A stretch of 64,000 nt of DNA from Agapetus fuscipes (GCA_951799405.1 OX637334.1:806001-870000), one strand, 5' to 3'. Shown: positions 30,310-41,640, counted from the stretch's first letter. Notes: generated from the sequence alone by a model not told the origin. Program-made: numbers and translations.

Positions 30310-30930
30310 AACCCTCCAACAGGGTGACACTGTAACTGTAACTCTGTCGCCATTACGATAGGAGTGGCCAGAGCCTCTGCAGAACTGCCTCCATTTTTTC
30401 CTATCCTGACATACCTCTTTCAATTCATTCACATCCATCACCTTTTTTATGCATTTTCTTCTTTTACGCTCGCGTTGTACATCCCATTCTTTCACAATCT
30501 CCTCAATCTGATCACTCCATACTTTTCTCGGTCGTCTATAATCTATAATCTAAGCTGCAAGGATATGTAAACATTTAAGGCTCATATGAAATGCGTGCCT
30601 ACAGACAGGCACATGTAGGTTCGCGCCTACACATTCTGCATGTGTGCATACAAATAAAGAAAACCTCACATGGACATAAACCTTGCAACTTCTGCCGCCG
30701 TTCCCTGAACCAGGGTGGCATTGGCAAAAGTGAACCGATTTTTACAGCACGGGTGGTCAGCCTCGTACCAACCTATCAGTCAAGGAGCGTCCCTTTCCTC
30801 TTTTTCCTTCCACGCACTTCCTTTGTATGTATACTTTGTCAGCCTATCATCCTTCATTCTTTCCACATGCCCAAACCATTTCATCACATTCTTTTGTACC
30901 TTAACTTTCACATCCTCTTTCAAATTACAT
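30310..30930 (-). mobile_element. RTE-2 C-terminal ORF, UTR and tail, split by RTE-1
   Basis: Minus strand: coding remnant 30930..30787 (VKVQKNV.., WFGHVERM, GKRKKRK) continuing at 30536..30360 (VWSDQIEEIVKEWD.QRERKR, MDVNELKEVCQDRKKW), then a TGTAACTGTAACTC-type tail at about 30330. The coding parts rejoin at TCGGTCGTC|CCTTTCC once the RTE-1 insert is removed. Confidence 0.8.
30537..30786 (-). mobile_element. RTE-1 3' end inside RTE-2
   Basis: Full repeat, variant with GACAGGCACATGTAGGTTCG. Flanked by CGTC on both sides, a probable short target duplication. Confidence 0.85.
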
Positions 30931-30999
30931 TATTTTAAACAATTAATGACCTTTGCAGTGCTTCTAAAAAGTGTTTAAGTTGCTGTACGTTTTTTGGTA

Positions 31000-31354
31000 T
31001 ACGTAATGGTTGTTTTATACTTGAACATTGGCGATATTATAAATTTTGACGCAGGCTTATCTCTGGAATTTATTCTCTCACATACACTTCGTGAAAATAC
31101 TTTTCCGCCGCGTAGCTACCTACCTTCACACATATTTGTTTCGTGGCCGACTAATATTTCAATATTGAATTTTCCCCAAAAAAAGGGAGAAAAAAACTGT
31201 TTATGCGCTGAACGGGAGCCGAAATATCCGTTTAAATGTCGCCCGCTTTACATAAAAAAAGGCTCTCCGATCCGGATCTTTGAAGTTGGACCTGTAACCG
31301 TAATCTCATTTAGGCTGCGAAAACATAAAGCAAGTCCGAGACACATAAACAAAT
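31000..31354. other. Intronic, nothing recognised
   Basis: A 132-codon open frame spans 30994..31392 but has no homology I recognise and no splice context. Confidence 0.45.
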
Positions 31355-31680
31355 ACATAGCCACCGTAAAGGTAACACTGAATAAGTGCTGATTCACTGA
31401 TTTGAGAAATCGTGGATAAAACATTTTTCATAACTTAAAACATAACTAAATTAGCCTCTGAAGATGGACGGATAAAGTCTGATAGCGCTTAAGCATTGTA
31501 AAGTAAAAAAATGTGAAAATAAAACTATGTTTTTAAAAGAGTTTTTTAAATTAAAATTAAAACATTTTATTGGGAGTAGCTTAAAGTAAGAGAACTCATT
31601 ATAAGGCAGTGCTCATGAAAACCTTCTAAACTACAGGATTTTCAATTTTTTTAGTGTTTTCTCTCTTAAAAAAATAGCGC
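31355..31680 (+). repeat. Repeat family F
   Basis: GATTTGAGAAATCGTGGATA and the AAGGCAGTGCTCATGAAAAC area match 24625..24850. A decayed ribozyme-like stretch (CTGAAGATGGAC...AGCGCTT) lies at 31450..31490. Confidence 0.55.
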
Positions 31681-31857
31681 TTACAATGCCGCATGTGGAC
31701 TTACACCATAAAAAAGAACAAGTTTAATTGAACATAAGCCCTGCAACTTTGCCAACCTTCTCTTAAACAGAGGTGTTATTGGCAGAGTGAATCATTTTTT
31801 TTACAGTATCAGTGGTCAGCCTGATACCACCCTATACGAGTAAGTCAAGGAATACAA
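31676..31857 (-). mobile_element. RTE-1 3' repeat, tail missing
   Basis: GCTTACAATGCCGCATGTGG to AAGTCAAGGAATACAAAT. Confidence 0.8.
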
Positions 31858-31967
31858 ATATAGTAATTTCAAATCGAAAATTTTGGTACTTAGTGTTGGT
31901 AGTAGTTTGGGAGACGAAACCTTCAAGGTCGTTGCTCGACCAACTTGGTATGCTATTCCTGTGTGCT

Positions 31968-32281
31968 TAGACGCAACTTCTTCTTCTTCTTGCCGCGTTA
32001 TCCCCGAAGGGGTCGCATGTGGCGAGTTGAACCTTTTTATTTTTACAGGTAAGAGGGCCGGCCTTACGCCAACCACTTCAGTTGAAGTGGAACTTTCCCA
32101 GCTCCCGAGAGGGCTGGTACTCATTTCTTGTAAAAGGGTGAGTAAACCTTGCCGGTATTTTATTTTGGGGTTTGAAATAAACACCGAAACGGGAAATCAT
32201 TTCTGACACCTTCGGTGGGATTCGAACCCTAGCTCACGGTATCGAATGCAAGCACTCTACCAACTGAGCTATCGACCGGAC
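31968..32281 (-). mobile_element. SINE A, near full length
   Basis: A box and B box (GGGTTCGAATCCC-like, complement near 32215) intact; body complete; the 3' end carries a (CTT)n expansion. Confidence 0.88.
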
Positions 32282-32470
32282 AGTCTTGTGGTGTTAGATT
32301 TTGATTCAGAGACTCCTCAGTATCTTTCAAGACTTTCCTCTTCGCCTTAAAACATGGTGTTACAAGCGCCTTTCCAATTACACTGTATCTGTATCCTGCC
32401 GCTTTTCCACTAGTGGTGGCCAATACCTCCGCAGATGAGTCCACTTTTTTCTGCTTACCCCTTTCATCTT
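32282..32470 (-). mobile_element. Divergent RTE-2-like 3' end
   Basis: Minus strand GGTAAGCAGAAAAAAGTGGA, TCTGCGGAGGTATTGGCCAC and ACTAGTGG align with the RKKWRQLC...GGCCACCCCTAGCGG end of RTE-2. An open frame here is probably incidental. Confidence 0.5.
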
Positions 32471-32800
32471 GATATATGATGATATCTGTGACCTTGAAAT
32501 TATTTTAATGAAAACATACATTATACTCGTGTACCTGTTTTCATTTTTTTTTTTTTTTTTAATGTGTTAACTTACTTACGAAAATTGGCAACATTGCTGC
32601 GTGCGTACTATGACCGAACCAGTCTGAACATAGTACGCATGCGTTATAAATCTTGTGATCGATAAAATTTATGAATTTTAAAAGAAAAAGGCATTGTTTT
32701 AAGACATTATGGTATGCGCTATAATGGAGGAAGCAAGAAAACATAAAGATTGACAAGTATAAACATGATTTGTATGACTACACCACTGCAACGTTTGACA
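32471..32800 (+). repeat. Repeat family R
   Basis: GAAATTATTTTAATGAAAAC, GCGTGCGTACTATG, GTTATAAATCTTGTGATCGA and CACCACTGCAACGTTTGACA shared with 35370..35680 and 63050..64000. Confidence 0.7.
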
Positions 32801-32812
32801 GGACTGGGACAA

Positions 32813-33079
32813 GAGTCGTATAAATGCAAACGCCGTCAACTCCTTACGCGATGGTTTTGAGAAAAGTAAACTTGTAAACTTGTAAAACGACAACACCAGT
32901 TGGAGATGACGGCGTTTGCACGAAATCATACTTTTTCAATTAAAATTACGAAGGATTAAGTGCGATTTACATTATATTGCACACAACAAATGATTTGTTA
33001 CACTGCGCAGAATCAAATTCAATAATTATATCAAAAATCATAAATTTTGGAGGTGACGGCGTTTGCAGTTATACGACTC
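32813..33079. mobile_element. MITE M11 with internal repeat
   Basis: Inverted termini GAGTCGTATAAATGCAAACG and complement. GACGGCGTTTGCA occurs a third time internally at about 32908. Non-coding. Confidence 0.8.
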
Positions 33080-33503
33080 AAATGTACTCGTATTCTATAG
33101 TATTGTTACGATTTTTGGGGTTCGAAAGTCATTTAATTAACAACACTGGTCTTCTTTTACAGTTATTTATTTTACACTTTTAAATTTATTTTAACAAAGA
33201 CAGTCTCGATTATTCCATTACACTGGTTTTAGTTCACTGGTCAAATTTGTTCGCTGTATGGGGGAAGGTCACAGATCACTGACTCTAGTGCAAGCAATAA
33301 GCGTCTTATATACTCTTCACAACAGTATTATCTAGAAACTATATTCGCTAGACAGTTCCAGAATTAAGGAAAGATTCAAGTAGGTACGTAGTAATCATTA
33401 TTTCTAGACGCTTCAAGTACTTTATTTAATTATTCCTACCCACACATACTTATGAGGATTCCTATTACATAGCTATAACTAATACCTATACTTATTTTAA
33501 TAT
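33080..33503. other. Intronic, nothing recognised
   Basis: AT-rich; no feature supported. Confidence 0.5.
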
Positions 33504-33694
33504 TACCCCTGCTTCAGGGAAGGTCGGCAAGAGTTGCAGGGCTTATGTTCATTTGAGATTGGGTTTTTTATATTGTAGGTCCACATGCGGCATGTGTAAG
33601 CGCGAAATTATGCATGTCTGCTTGTGGGAATGCATTTAATAATATGAATCTCAAATGATACATATCTTTGCAGCTTAGATTTAGATTTAGATTA
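33504..33694 (+). mobile_element. RTE-1 3' end, 5'-truncated
   Basis: Starts TTACCCCTGCTTCAGGG and ends in AGATTTAGATTTAGATTAG. Confidence 0.88.
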
Positions 33695-34170
33695 GACATA
33701 ACAGTATGTATCACTGCATTAAGTTAGTTTCTCCTTGTTATCACTCAATGATATGTAACATGAAACGCCTGCATCAGTAACTGCAGGCACCTGACTGTGA
33801 CTGTGGCTGTGACTGCTTCTGCATCTGAGCCGCCTGGCTGTAATCTGATGTCGGTGAAGCTGATATCTGTTGCGCTGCGCCGCTCACTCAATAACTGCTA
33901 ATTACGGTTGCAGTGCGAGATAATGAAATGGATCTGCTGTGTTTTTGTACGATGCGCTCTATTTATCTTTGTACTCGGATTTCAGGATCTGTTTCTGTTA
34001 CTCTATGCAGCCGCTGTTCCTCTGTCATTCTATAATGCATAAACTTACTTGCAAATGTATATGATATGTTTCAGATTAATATTGAATTAATATTAGATTA
34101 ATGTTAGACCACACAATTTGATTGTAATACTTTATGGTACCATTGACTTTTCTTTTAAATTTTTTGTATA
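33695..34170. other. Intronic, nothing recognised
   Basis: Includes a CTGTGACTGTGGCTGTGACT short-period stretch near 33795. Confidence 0.45.
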
Positions 34171-34171
34171 C

Positions 34172-34201
34172 CTGACGATGATCTAAGATCGAAAACGTAC
34201 T
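34172..34201 (+). ncRNA. Hammerhead-like core
   Basis: CTGACGA, extra T, stem GATC-TAA-GATC, GAAA, then ACGTAC. Core positions are intact apart from the inserted T. No surrounding hairpin was recognised. Confidence 0.4.
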
Positions 34202-34232
34202 GTAAAGCCTACCTAAATGTATAACCCATGCC

Positions 34233-34592
34233 ATTCCTTGACTTATAGGTTGGTATAAGGCTGACCACCCATACTGTAAAAAAAATGGTTCACTTTGCCA
34301 ATGTCGCCCCTGTTTCAGGGAAGGTCGGCAAGAGTTGCAGGGCTTATGTTCATTTGAAATTGGGTTTTTTTATATTGTAGGTCCACATGCGGCATGTGTG
34401 AGCGCGAAATTATGCGTGCCTGCTTGCGGGAATGCATTTAATATGAATATCAAATGATACATATCTGTGCAGCTTAGATTTAGATTTAGATTTTGGACAT
34501 GCAGTAATTGTACTAACACGTGTCTGATTGCATGCATTTAATATGAATTTCAAATGTTTATATATCTTTGCAACTTAGATTATAGATTATAT
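34233..34592 (+). mobile_element. RTE-1 3' end plus a second 3' fragment
   Basis: Full repeat 34233..34493, then 34495..34592 repeats the tail-side third with a TATAGATTATATA end. Confidence 0.85.
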
Positions 34593-34620
34593 ACATAGAA
34601 AAGCAAAAGACAAAAAAAAA

Positions 34621-34868
34621 ATTAAATTATAGGTTGGTATGCGGCTGACCACCCATGCTGTTAAAATGGTTCACTTTGCCAATGTCACCCCTGTTTCAGG
34701 GAAGGACGGCAAGAGTTGCAGGGTGTATGCCCATTTGAGATTTGGTTTTTATGTTGTAGGTTCACATGAGGTATATGCAAGCGCGAACTTGTACGTGTCT
34801 GGTTGTGGGAATGCATGTAATGTGAATCTCCAATGTAACATATCTTTGCAACTTAGATTAGATTAGAT
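34621..34868 (+). mobile_element. RTE-1 3' end, full repeat
   Basis: GCGGCTGACC variant with GGGTGTATGCCCATTTGAG and a TTAGATTAGAT tail. Confidence 0.88.
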
Positions 34869-35283
34869 CACCCATCGCACGCTCCTGCATAAATGTACGG
34901 AATGAGTTGTACTTAGCTTTTCTGATACGAATAATAAATATTCATTGTGTATTATATTTGATTGATAAATTGAACTTGGTGAAGTTCTGTTATTTATGTT
35001 TGTAATTATTGAAAGTGGGCGTTCTCATGCGTACATGCCATATTGATAAACAAATAACATTAACATAGTGGGTTATTATTTATTATAATCAGCTGTTATC
35101 GCTGCATTCAATTTACTAAATATTTTTCTTATCTTAAAATTTGACAGCTTTGGTCATAATATCGATACCTTAAAGGTTAAACTGAATAAGTGACATACTT
35201 AACTAATATGGTTTTCTCCATTGAGTAATAACTAATAACATAGGTCATAGAGGAACATAAACTAACTTACTGCATTGATACAT
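34869..35283. other. Intronic, nothing recognised
   Basis: AT-rich; a short ACTAATAACATAGGTCATAG resembles text near 1915 and may be an old repeat. Confidence 0.45.
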
Positions 35284-35361
35284 ATCTGCTTGTGGGAATG
35301 CATTTAATATAAAACTTAAATGATATATATCTTTGCAGCTTAGATTAGATTAGATTAGATA
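35284..35361 (+). mobile_element. RTE-1 extreme 3' fragment
   Basis: CTGCTTGTGGGAATGCATTT to (TTAGA)n only. Confidence 0.8.
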
Positions 35362-35369
35362 CATAATCT

Positions 35370-35680
35370 ACTATAGACCACATTTGTCTCGATCCTGTCA
35401 AACGCTGCAGTGGTGTAGTCATTCAAAACATGTTTTTCCGTGTCAAATTCTATGTTTTCGTGCTTTCTCCATTTTGTGTTCTGACACCCAATTATAACAC
35501 ATGCCATAATGTCTTAAAATAATACATTTTTCCTTTAAAATTCGTAAATTTTATCGATCACAAGATTTATAACGCGTGCGTACCATGTTCGGACTGGTTC
35601 GGACATAGTACGCACGCGGAAATGTTGCCACCTGTCCAGAAACATTTTTACATTCGCATAAGTCAATGGTTTTCTCAGAT
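35370..35680 (-). repeat. Repeat family R
   Basis: Reverse complement of 32471..32800, including AACGCGTGCGTACCATG and its near-palindromic partner CATAGTACGCACGCG. Confidence 0.7.
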
Positions 35681-35689
35681 AAATGCACT

Positions 35690-35865
35690 TTTTTCCTATT
35701 TTCTACGACAGAAAATACTTCAAAAGTGTGACAATCCTGTAGTTTAGTATTTCCTTATTATTAATTCACTTACTATGACAAGTTTCACCCAATTAAATGT
35801 TTAATCCACGGTTTCTCAAATCAGTGATTCTGCACTTATTAAATTTAACCTTTAAGGTGGCTATA
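35690..35865 (-). repeat. Repeat family F, inverted copy
   Basis: CCACGGTTTCTCAAATCAGT and TTAACCTTTAAGGTGGC; a TATAGATT-type scrap of RTE-1 follows at 35866..35892. Confidence 0.6.
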
Positions 35866-36189
35866 TCTTTGTAACTTTGATTATAGATTGTAGGAAATTT
35901 TGATTTGAAAATTTGGGCAAAACATATTAATTCGATTTGTGGGAAGTTGATACATTTTTATGACATAAATAATGAAGTTATTTGTGGTTCAGCTCTTCGG
36001 ACATGACTTCATCTTCCTCCTACGTTATTCGTCCCATCAGTGCTCGTTTGATTTATCTACCATCTGATTCAAAGATGATCTTTTAATGGAATTGTCTTAT
36101 GAATCACATGCTACACAATCTGAGCTAAAAACGTCGAACACGATAATATGAGAGTTGTTTTAAATATTTTTAAAATCAATTTACAGCTT

Positions 36190-36767
36190 TCATGAGAATA
36201 GATGGATGTCGTGGTAGAGGAAGACCGAGAAAGGTATGGATGGACCAAATATCCGAAATTGCGAATGAATGGAATATCCAGAGTCATAATAAAAGAAGAG
36301 CTTGTATGAAGAAGGTTATGACTCTGGAGGAAATGAAAATAGTATGTAAGGATAGAAGAAAATGGCGGTTAATCTGTGATGTTGGCGGCTGGGGTTTGTT
36401 GAAGTAAAAAAAAAATGGTTTTATGATTTAGTTTTTTATGTCCATGTATATATTGCTATTTATTGATTTAAAAAAAAATGTAATTTGTCATGTATGTTCC
36501 TTGACATATAGATTGTTATGCGGCTGACCACCCATACTGTAAAAAAAATGGTTCACTTTGCCAATGTCACCCCTGTTTCAGGGAAGGACGGCAAGAGTTG
36601 CAAGGCTTATGTTCATTTGAGATTGGGTTTTTATATTGTAGGTCCACATGCGGCATGTGTTAGCGCGAAATTATACATATCTGCTTGTGGGAATGCATTT
36701 AATATAAATCTTAAATGATATATATCTTTGCAGCTTAGATTAGATTAGATTAGATTAGATTAGATGA
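36190..36767 (+). mobile_element. RTE-1 LINE 3' part inside MITE G
   Basis: Open frame 36192..36407 reads RIDGCRGRGRPRKVWMDQI, SHNKRRACMKKVM, DRRKWRLICDV and stop. Then UTR and the full repeat (36496 on) with six TTAGA units. GAG/CATGAG at both ends may be the target duplication. Confidence 0.88.
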
Positions 36768-36835
36768 GACATATTGGTCCAGTACACCCGCTAATATTGC
36801 TCATGTGACTTTTTAGGGTTTGTGTATTCACACAG

Positions 36836-37022
36836 CAAAACTTGATTAAAGTTAAGTTTACGGAAAATATTAAAAAGTTATTTCTCCCAAAATCTGCCGT
36901 GTTTGTTTGAAGACCATAAAGTGTAAGAAACAAAAACGTCAGATTTTGGGAGGAATCACTCTTTAATATTTTCCGTAAACTTTACTTTACTCAAGTTTTG
37001 CAACTCGTACTCAGGGTACAGA
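36836..37022. mobile_element. Hairpin MITE M4
   Basis: Sister of M1: arms with GTTTACGGAAAATATTAAA and CCAAAATCTGCCG; right end GCAACTCGTACTCAGGGTAC then AG. Confidence 0.8.
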
Positions 37023-37137
37023 AACTTGAAAGTCGAAAGTACTCGAGGCAGATAAAATTACGTTTTTGAAAAAAATAAATATTTTAAATTGCTCATGTGA
37101 AATTATTTCTATTGGAGATAAGACAAGCAAGCACTGA

Positions 37138-38789
37138 GGTGACGTATTGTCGCATCGGATCAATTTCCCGCCCGATTTACCAACAATCCGTACAACGTAA
37201 GCCGGGCTATCGTCTTAGTTGGCACGATTAGCATTCTCAATGAAACCGGCCATGTGTAAATTATCACATCTGACTTCTGTATTGAATTATTTGAATATCT
37301 TTATAGTTAATTAGACCTTATTAATTTCAAAATTAAGTTATCAGTTTAAATTGATAGTTTATACAAATCCCTGCAGCTTTTAAATACACTGTTATGAATA
37401 AGTAGTTGTGTGTTGTGGATTGTCTGTGTAAGTCTCTCTATAAATATTTTTTTTAGGTACGAGTATATAGGAGGATAATAATTTAATGTAAGTTCTCTCT
37501 AAACGGTTCGTGAAGTATCCGAGTTAAATTAAGTTTTGAAATTTGTTTAGGATAATAATTTGTTTGAGATTGGTTGAATCGAATGTTACGGTAAAATCTA
37601 GCATGTAGCGATTCTCCATGTTTCGAGAATGATCTTTATTTTTACTATAACTTAAAGCCCGAAATCCCATGTAGCTGGAGAAGTGTATCAGCCGTTGTAC
37701 CATACTGTGTAAATGTAACCCTGAACCGAAAGTGAATAAGGAAATCGTGCAAAATAAATTACCGCAGTTTTTATTAAATAGAACAAGCGTAACAACAACC
37801 GCGTGATAACACCGAAAGAGCTTGAGGAAATTAATCAGCTCGCGAAGAAAATAAATCTCTTTTATTTTTCCGTTATAAATTTTAAATGTATTGTAGTGTT
37901 TTTAGCGTTCTAATGTTTTTAAGATTTAAAATATTAGTCTTCTTGATTAAAACTGCCGGAGATTTATTTTAAAGTAATTTATTTTACAATTCACATGTAT
38001 GGTTGACTTTCGCTGACTTGGCCTGTAACGGCTACTAGCACTTGGAGAGACTGACTGACCTGCAGGCGATTCACACCTTTTATAGCTATTACAATCAAAC
38101 TTTCTAGCTTAATTTCGTCTGGAAACGTCTATGATATTCCAAAAGCTTCCAATACACTTATTACTTATATAATATTTCCTTACTCTAGGTACTTAATAAT
38201 AATTCATTCTACAGCTAGAATCTTTATGCACCTACCCTATTTATTTTGTTTATACCTAAGTACTATTTACATAACAGTATCTACACAATACAATGTCAAT
38301 TCACAAACCCGTAATCTTTTACTTATCAGTTTACTCTGAATTTTCAACAAATAATTTGTAGGTTATATATTTCAGCCATATACCAAAGATATTTACAACT
38401 GTCAAACGCTTATCGTCATAATTGCTCACTGTTTTACCGACGTTGCATTTGTCAGCCATTCTAATTTAAACTTTGAAATGTATGAAACTGCATATCAATA
38501 TGGGTCAAATTTCCTTGCAGTGTAATTTAAATGTTGACCATAAAGTATTTTTTTATTATGGCGATTCTACCTGCATGAAAACTGGCCGTCTAAATAAAAT
38601 AATTGAGTAGGCATGTTTTGAAATTACAGATTTGTAATGTCTGCATAAATTTGTAAGGAATTTAATATTCTAATTTTAATTAATTTGTAAATTTTCTAAA
38701 GCAAAATACGCTTTCAGCTGCAGATCTATTTTATGATATTAAACTGTCAAATCCTTATCGTCGTAATGAAGCCTGTACATTAACATGAC
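37138..38789. other. Intronic, largely unrecognised
   Basis: 1.65 kb without coding or repeat arms. At 37795..37870 a stretch (GATAACACCGAAAGAGCTTG, AATCAGCTCGCGAAG) resembles the right arm of the 20655..20985 hairpin. Confidence 0.45.
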
Positions 38790-39000
38790 TAAGCTACACA
38801 TTTAGTGTAACTTCTTGCCGCATTTTCCCTGAAGGGGTCGCATTTAGCAAGGGGCCGGCCTTATACCAACCACTTCAGTGGAAGTGCCAGCTGCCGTAGG
38901 GGGCTTGTACTCATTTCTTGTGAAGGCCTAGTAAAACCTTGCCGGCATTTTGGGAAATATTTTTTTGACACTCTCAGTGAGATTCGAACACGAGCTCTCA
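38790..39000 (-). mobile_element. SINE A, head truncated after B box
   Basis: GACTAAGCTACACATTTAGT through GAGATTCGAACACGAGCTC. Confidence 0.82.
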
Positions 39001-39071
39001 GATTTGTTATAAACAAGGTTGTGATGTTTGACGGCCGTAATGCTAAAGCAAAAGTTAATTCAATGTATTAT

Positions 39072-39560
39072 GACCGGTCCGTAGCTCAGTGGTAACACTG
39101 CGAACTCTGAATGGGAAGGTTGTGGGTTCGATTCCCGGCGGAGCACAAAAAAATACCGTTTATATTTTCAAATTTTCTCTTCGCTGGGTTGAAAAATTCA
39201 TAAACCTATACCAATGACCGGTCACCAAAGGTCCATCCAGCCTTACAGCAACTGGGTCTTGCTTGAGAATTGGCGCTTTGTAGCGACGACGATCATGCTC
39301 GTAAAAAGGTCGATAGCTCAATTGGTAGAATGCTTGCATTCCATGCCGAGAGCAAGTGTTCGATCTCAAAGGTTTACTCAGCCTTCACAAGAAATGAGAA
39401 CCAGCCCCCCCGGGAGCTGGGAAACCCCCCACTTCACTGAAGTGGTTGGCGTAAGGCCGGCCCCCTTACCTGTAAAAAGAAATAGGTCCCGACGCGCCAC
39501 ATGCGACCCCTTCGGGGATAACGTAGGCAAGAAGTTACACTATATGTGTAGCTTAGTTGC
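39072..39560 (+). mobile_element. Composite SINE B-A, most complete copy
   Basis: B: head TCCGTAGCTCAGTGGTAACA and GGTTCGATTCCCGGC (39072..39150), body to about 39302. Short A-rich joint (TCGTAAAAAGG). A: head at 39307 (GGTCGATAGCTCAATTGG), body with a small deletion at the B box, end GCTTAGTTGCGTTATG. Two tRNA-type promoters in one unit. Confidence 0.85.
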
Positions 39561-40022
39561 GTTATGTACCGGATCCTGAGACTGAGCATTTTTTGCATGT
39601 ATGTTCCAATTTTTAATTTTCTTGGCGGAAAAACGTCACAGCTTTACGTAACTAGGACCCTCAGCAACCAATAACATAATGGGGTCTGAACATTTCTAAT
39701 TCGGAACTCTTTTCTCGGCGGGCAAACGTCATTACTGCCGTCTTTATCAATCAATAAAAAAGGATTTGTGTGCCTTTTCCCTAACAACTCGGCCGGGTGA
39801 CGACACAGTATTGTTAACCTGGCCGTGTGACGTCACAACTCTTGCCATTTTCAAATGTGGCGACCTCATTTTAGTTACCATTGCTAAGCTGGTGTGTTTT
39901 GAAATTCAAACTTTATTCGCTAAATTCCGCTTGCAAGATTTACGCTCTGATTTTATGTCGTTTTTATAGTCGATCACTTGGATTTCGCTCATGTGGGAAG
40001 TATTGCGAATCTAATAATATAT
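39561..40022. other. Intronic, with a CGGCCGGG repeat
   Basis: 39770..39845 holds a copy of the CGGCCGGG 70-bp repeat (AACTCGGCCGGGTGACGACA). The rest is unrecognised. Confidence 0.5.
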
Positions 40023-40379
40023 CGACGGTTAAAAGGCAGTGACATTTTGGTCAAAAATGAGTTATGAATGCTATTCTACTTGAAATTTTCCGCTCTTTCT
40101 AATGCGCTAACTCCCATAGCTCTACAATGATTTTTTGTTGTTGTTTACGCCCAAGCAAACAACTGCGTTTTCAAAGTATGGTTTTGGTGTAACCGACAAG
40201 ATTTTGGCATTTTTTTTAAAAAACATTAATAAGAATGCCAATAAATGCCTTTATTTTTTTAATGACAAAAATAAAAAAAGTTATGCCATTTTTCTGCAAT
40301 CTCAAACTTTAAACTGCTCTCCTGAACAATTTAGTTTATGTCGCTTATGCCCTAAGTACTGCCTTTTAACCGTCGATAT
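40019..40379. mobile_element. MITE M6
   Basis: Perfect inverted termini ATATCGACGGTTAAAAGGCA (40019 on; complement ends 40379), about 22 bp. 361 bp with no useful coding. Confidence 0.8.
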
Positions 40380-40549
40380 TTTATCACTGATTTATCTCCA
40401 ATAAACCCTCCATATAGGAACATCTATTCCTCCTGATATTGATGAGTTAGAATTCATACTGATGAGTTAGAAGAATGATCAAGATCTTAAAAATATTATT
40501 TGATAACTTTATTACTTAGCGTTTCTGCTTGACTATAACGGTTCTGCTT

Positions 40550-40668
40550 GACTATACGTACATGTAGTGTAGCATCTTGCCGCGTTCTCCCCGAAGGGGT
40601 CGCATGTAACCTGTTTATTTTTGCAGGCAAGGGCCTTACACCAACCACTTCAGTTGAACTGGAGGTCT
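40550..40668 (-). mobile_element. SINE A 3' part
   Basis: TAGTGTAGCATCTTGCCGCG to CCAACCACTTCAGTTGAA. Confidence 0.75.
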
Positions 40669-40719
40669 TAATGTTCATAACCGAGATTTCTTTATTTGAC
40701 GCTAAACGCTACTAAGGTA

Positions 40720-41013
40720 AACATAAGGTGTATTTTCTTGCCGCGTTTTCTCATGTGGCGAGTGGCACCTATTTTTTTTATAGGTAAGGGGGCCGGCCTC
40801 ACGCCAACCACTTCAGTTGAAGTGGGGGTTTCCCAGCTCCCTCGGAGGCTAGCACTCATTTCTTGTGAAGGCCGAGTAAACCTGGCTGGTGTTTTATTTT
40901 GAGCTTGAAAGAAACACCGAAATGGGAAAGCGAATCTGATACCCTCGGTGGGATTCATACCTGAGCTCTCGGCATGGAATGCAAGCACTCTACCAACTGA
41001 GCTATCGAACGGA
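40720..41013 (-). mobile_element. SINE A, near full length
   Basis: B box complement near 40950; A box complement CTACCAACTGAGCTATCGA at 40991..41009. Its 3' end and about 45 bp beyond it match those of the copy ending near 46023. Confidence 0.85.
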
Positions 41014-41167
41014 AGAAATATGAATTTGTGTTGAACAGAGAAGATGTGAACGGCAAAAGATGAAAGTAAGACTTTATCAGATTGGCAAACTAACAAATTC
41101 TTAAAACATTGCAAACTTTTTAGCTTGTTTTTGGAAAAAATATTAAGTAACTTATGTATTTAGTCAT

Positions 41168-41202
41168 CTGAGGATGCAAACGGTTTGTTTGCGAAACCGG
41201 TC
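41168..41202 (+). ncRNA. Hammerhead-ribozyme-like motif
   Basis: CTGAGGA, extra T, stem GCAAAC/GTTTGC (41176..41181/41187..41192), GAAA, palindrome ACCGGT, C at 41202. All conserved core bases are present; the palindromic stem III fits a dimer. Confidence 0.5.
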
Positions 41203-41640
41203 GCGTAACTGAATATACTCACAGTAATAAAAAACAAAGTTGTTTTATTTGTTATTGTGGTTTAAAGTCTTTTTCCATTTCTTTCTTTTCCATTATCGAT
41301 ATGTCACTTCACAACAAGAAGGTCGATGTTCAACTGTTCGGTCTCATGTTTATTGACAGTGGAACATCAATTATTCAAATCTGAATAATATTCCAAATAG
41401 TCAGTCTTGCCAACACTACAGTTATCTTGTAAGATGAACGATTACAAAGTAAATGCCTCTACAATCAACGGAATTATAAAGTTGATTTTAGTAGGTTAAA
41501 TACTTGAATTGATTATGCTATTGCCACAACTTGTTCACCATATTTTTAACATCTTGAACTGCGTTACTCAATGTTTTCGTAGAAACCAAATATTTGCATT
41601 AGAGACTTGTGGTCGCCAACCTTTTTGATAGATACGAAGT
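41203..41640. other. Intronic, nothing recognised
   Basis: TTACAAAGTAAATGCCTC near 41446 echoes 83..100, hinting at an old shared repeat. Confidence 0.45.

Larger units (their letters stand above)
36036..37137. mobile_element. MITE family G, expanded by two nested insertions
   Basis: G sequence at 36036..36189, 36768..36835 and 37070..37137, with ends CAGTGCTCGTTTG and complement of CAAGCAAGCACTG. Inserts: RTE-1 end (36190..36767) and MITE M4 (36836..37022). Confidence 0.75.

Noticed and set aside
30994..31392. 132-codon ORF
   Set aside because: No homology, no splice sites in phase, and its end overlaps repeat family F.
32229..32444. Possible host exon on the minus strand
   Set aside because: Lines up with the RTE-2 3' end (TCTGCGGAGG...GGCCACCACTAG) and runs into a SINE A head.
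39072..39150. tRNA gene candidate (A and B boxes present)
   Set aside because: No acceptor-stem pairing, followed by SINE B body and SINE A; this is a SINE head. The same holds for the heads at 26631, 45628, 49202, 56068 and 57514.
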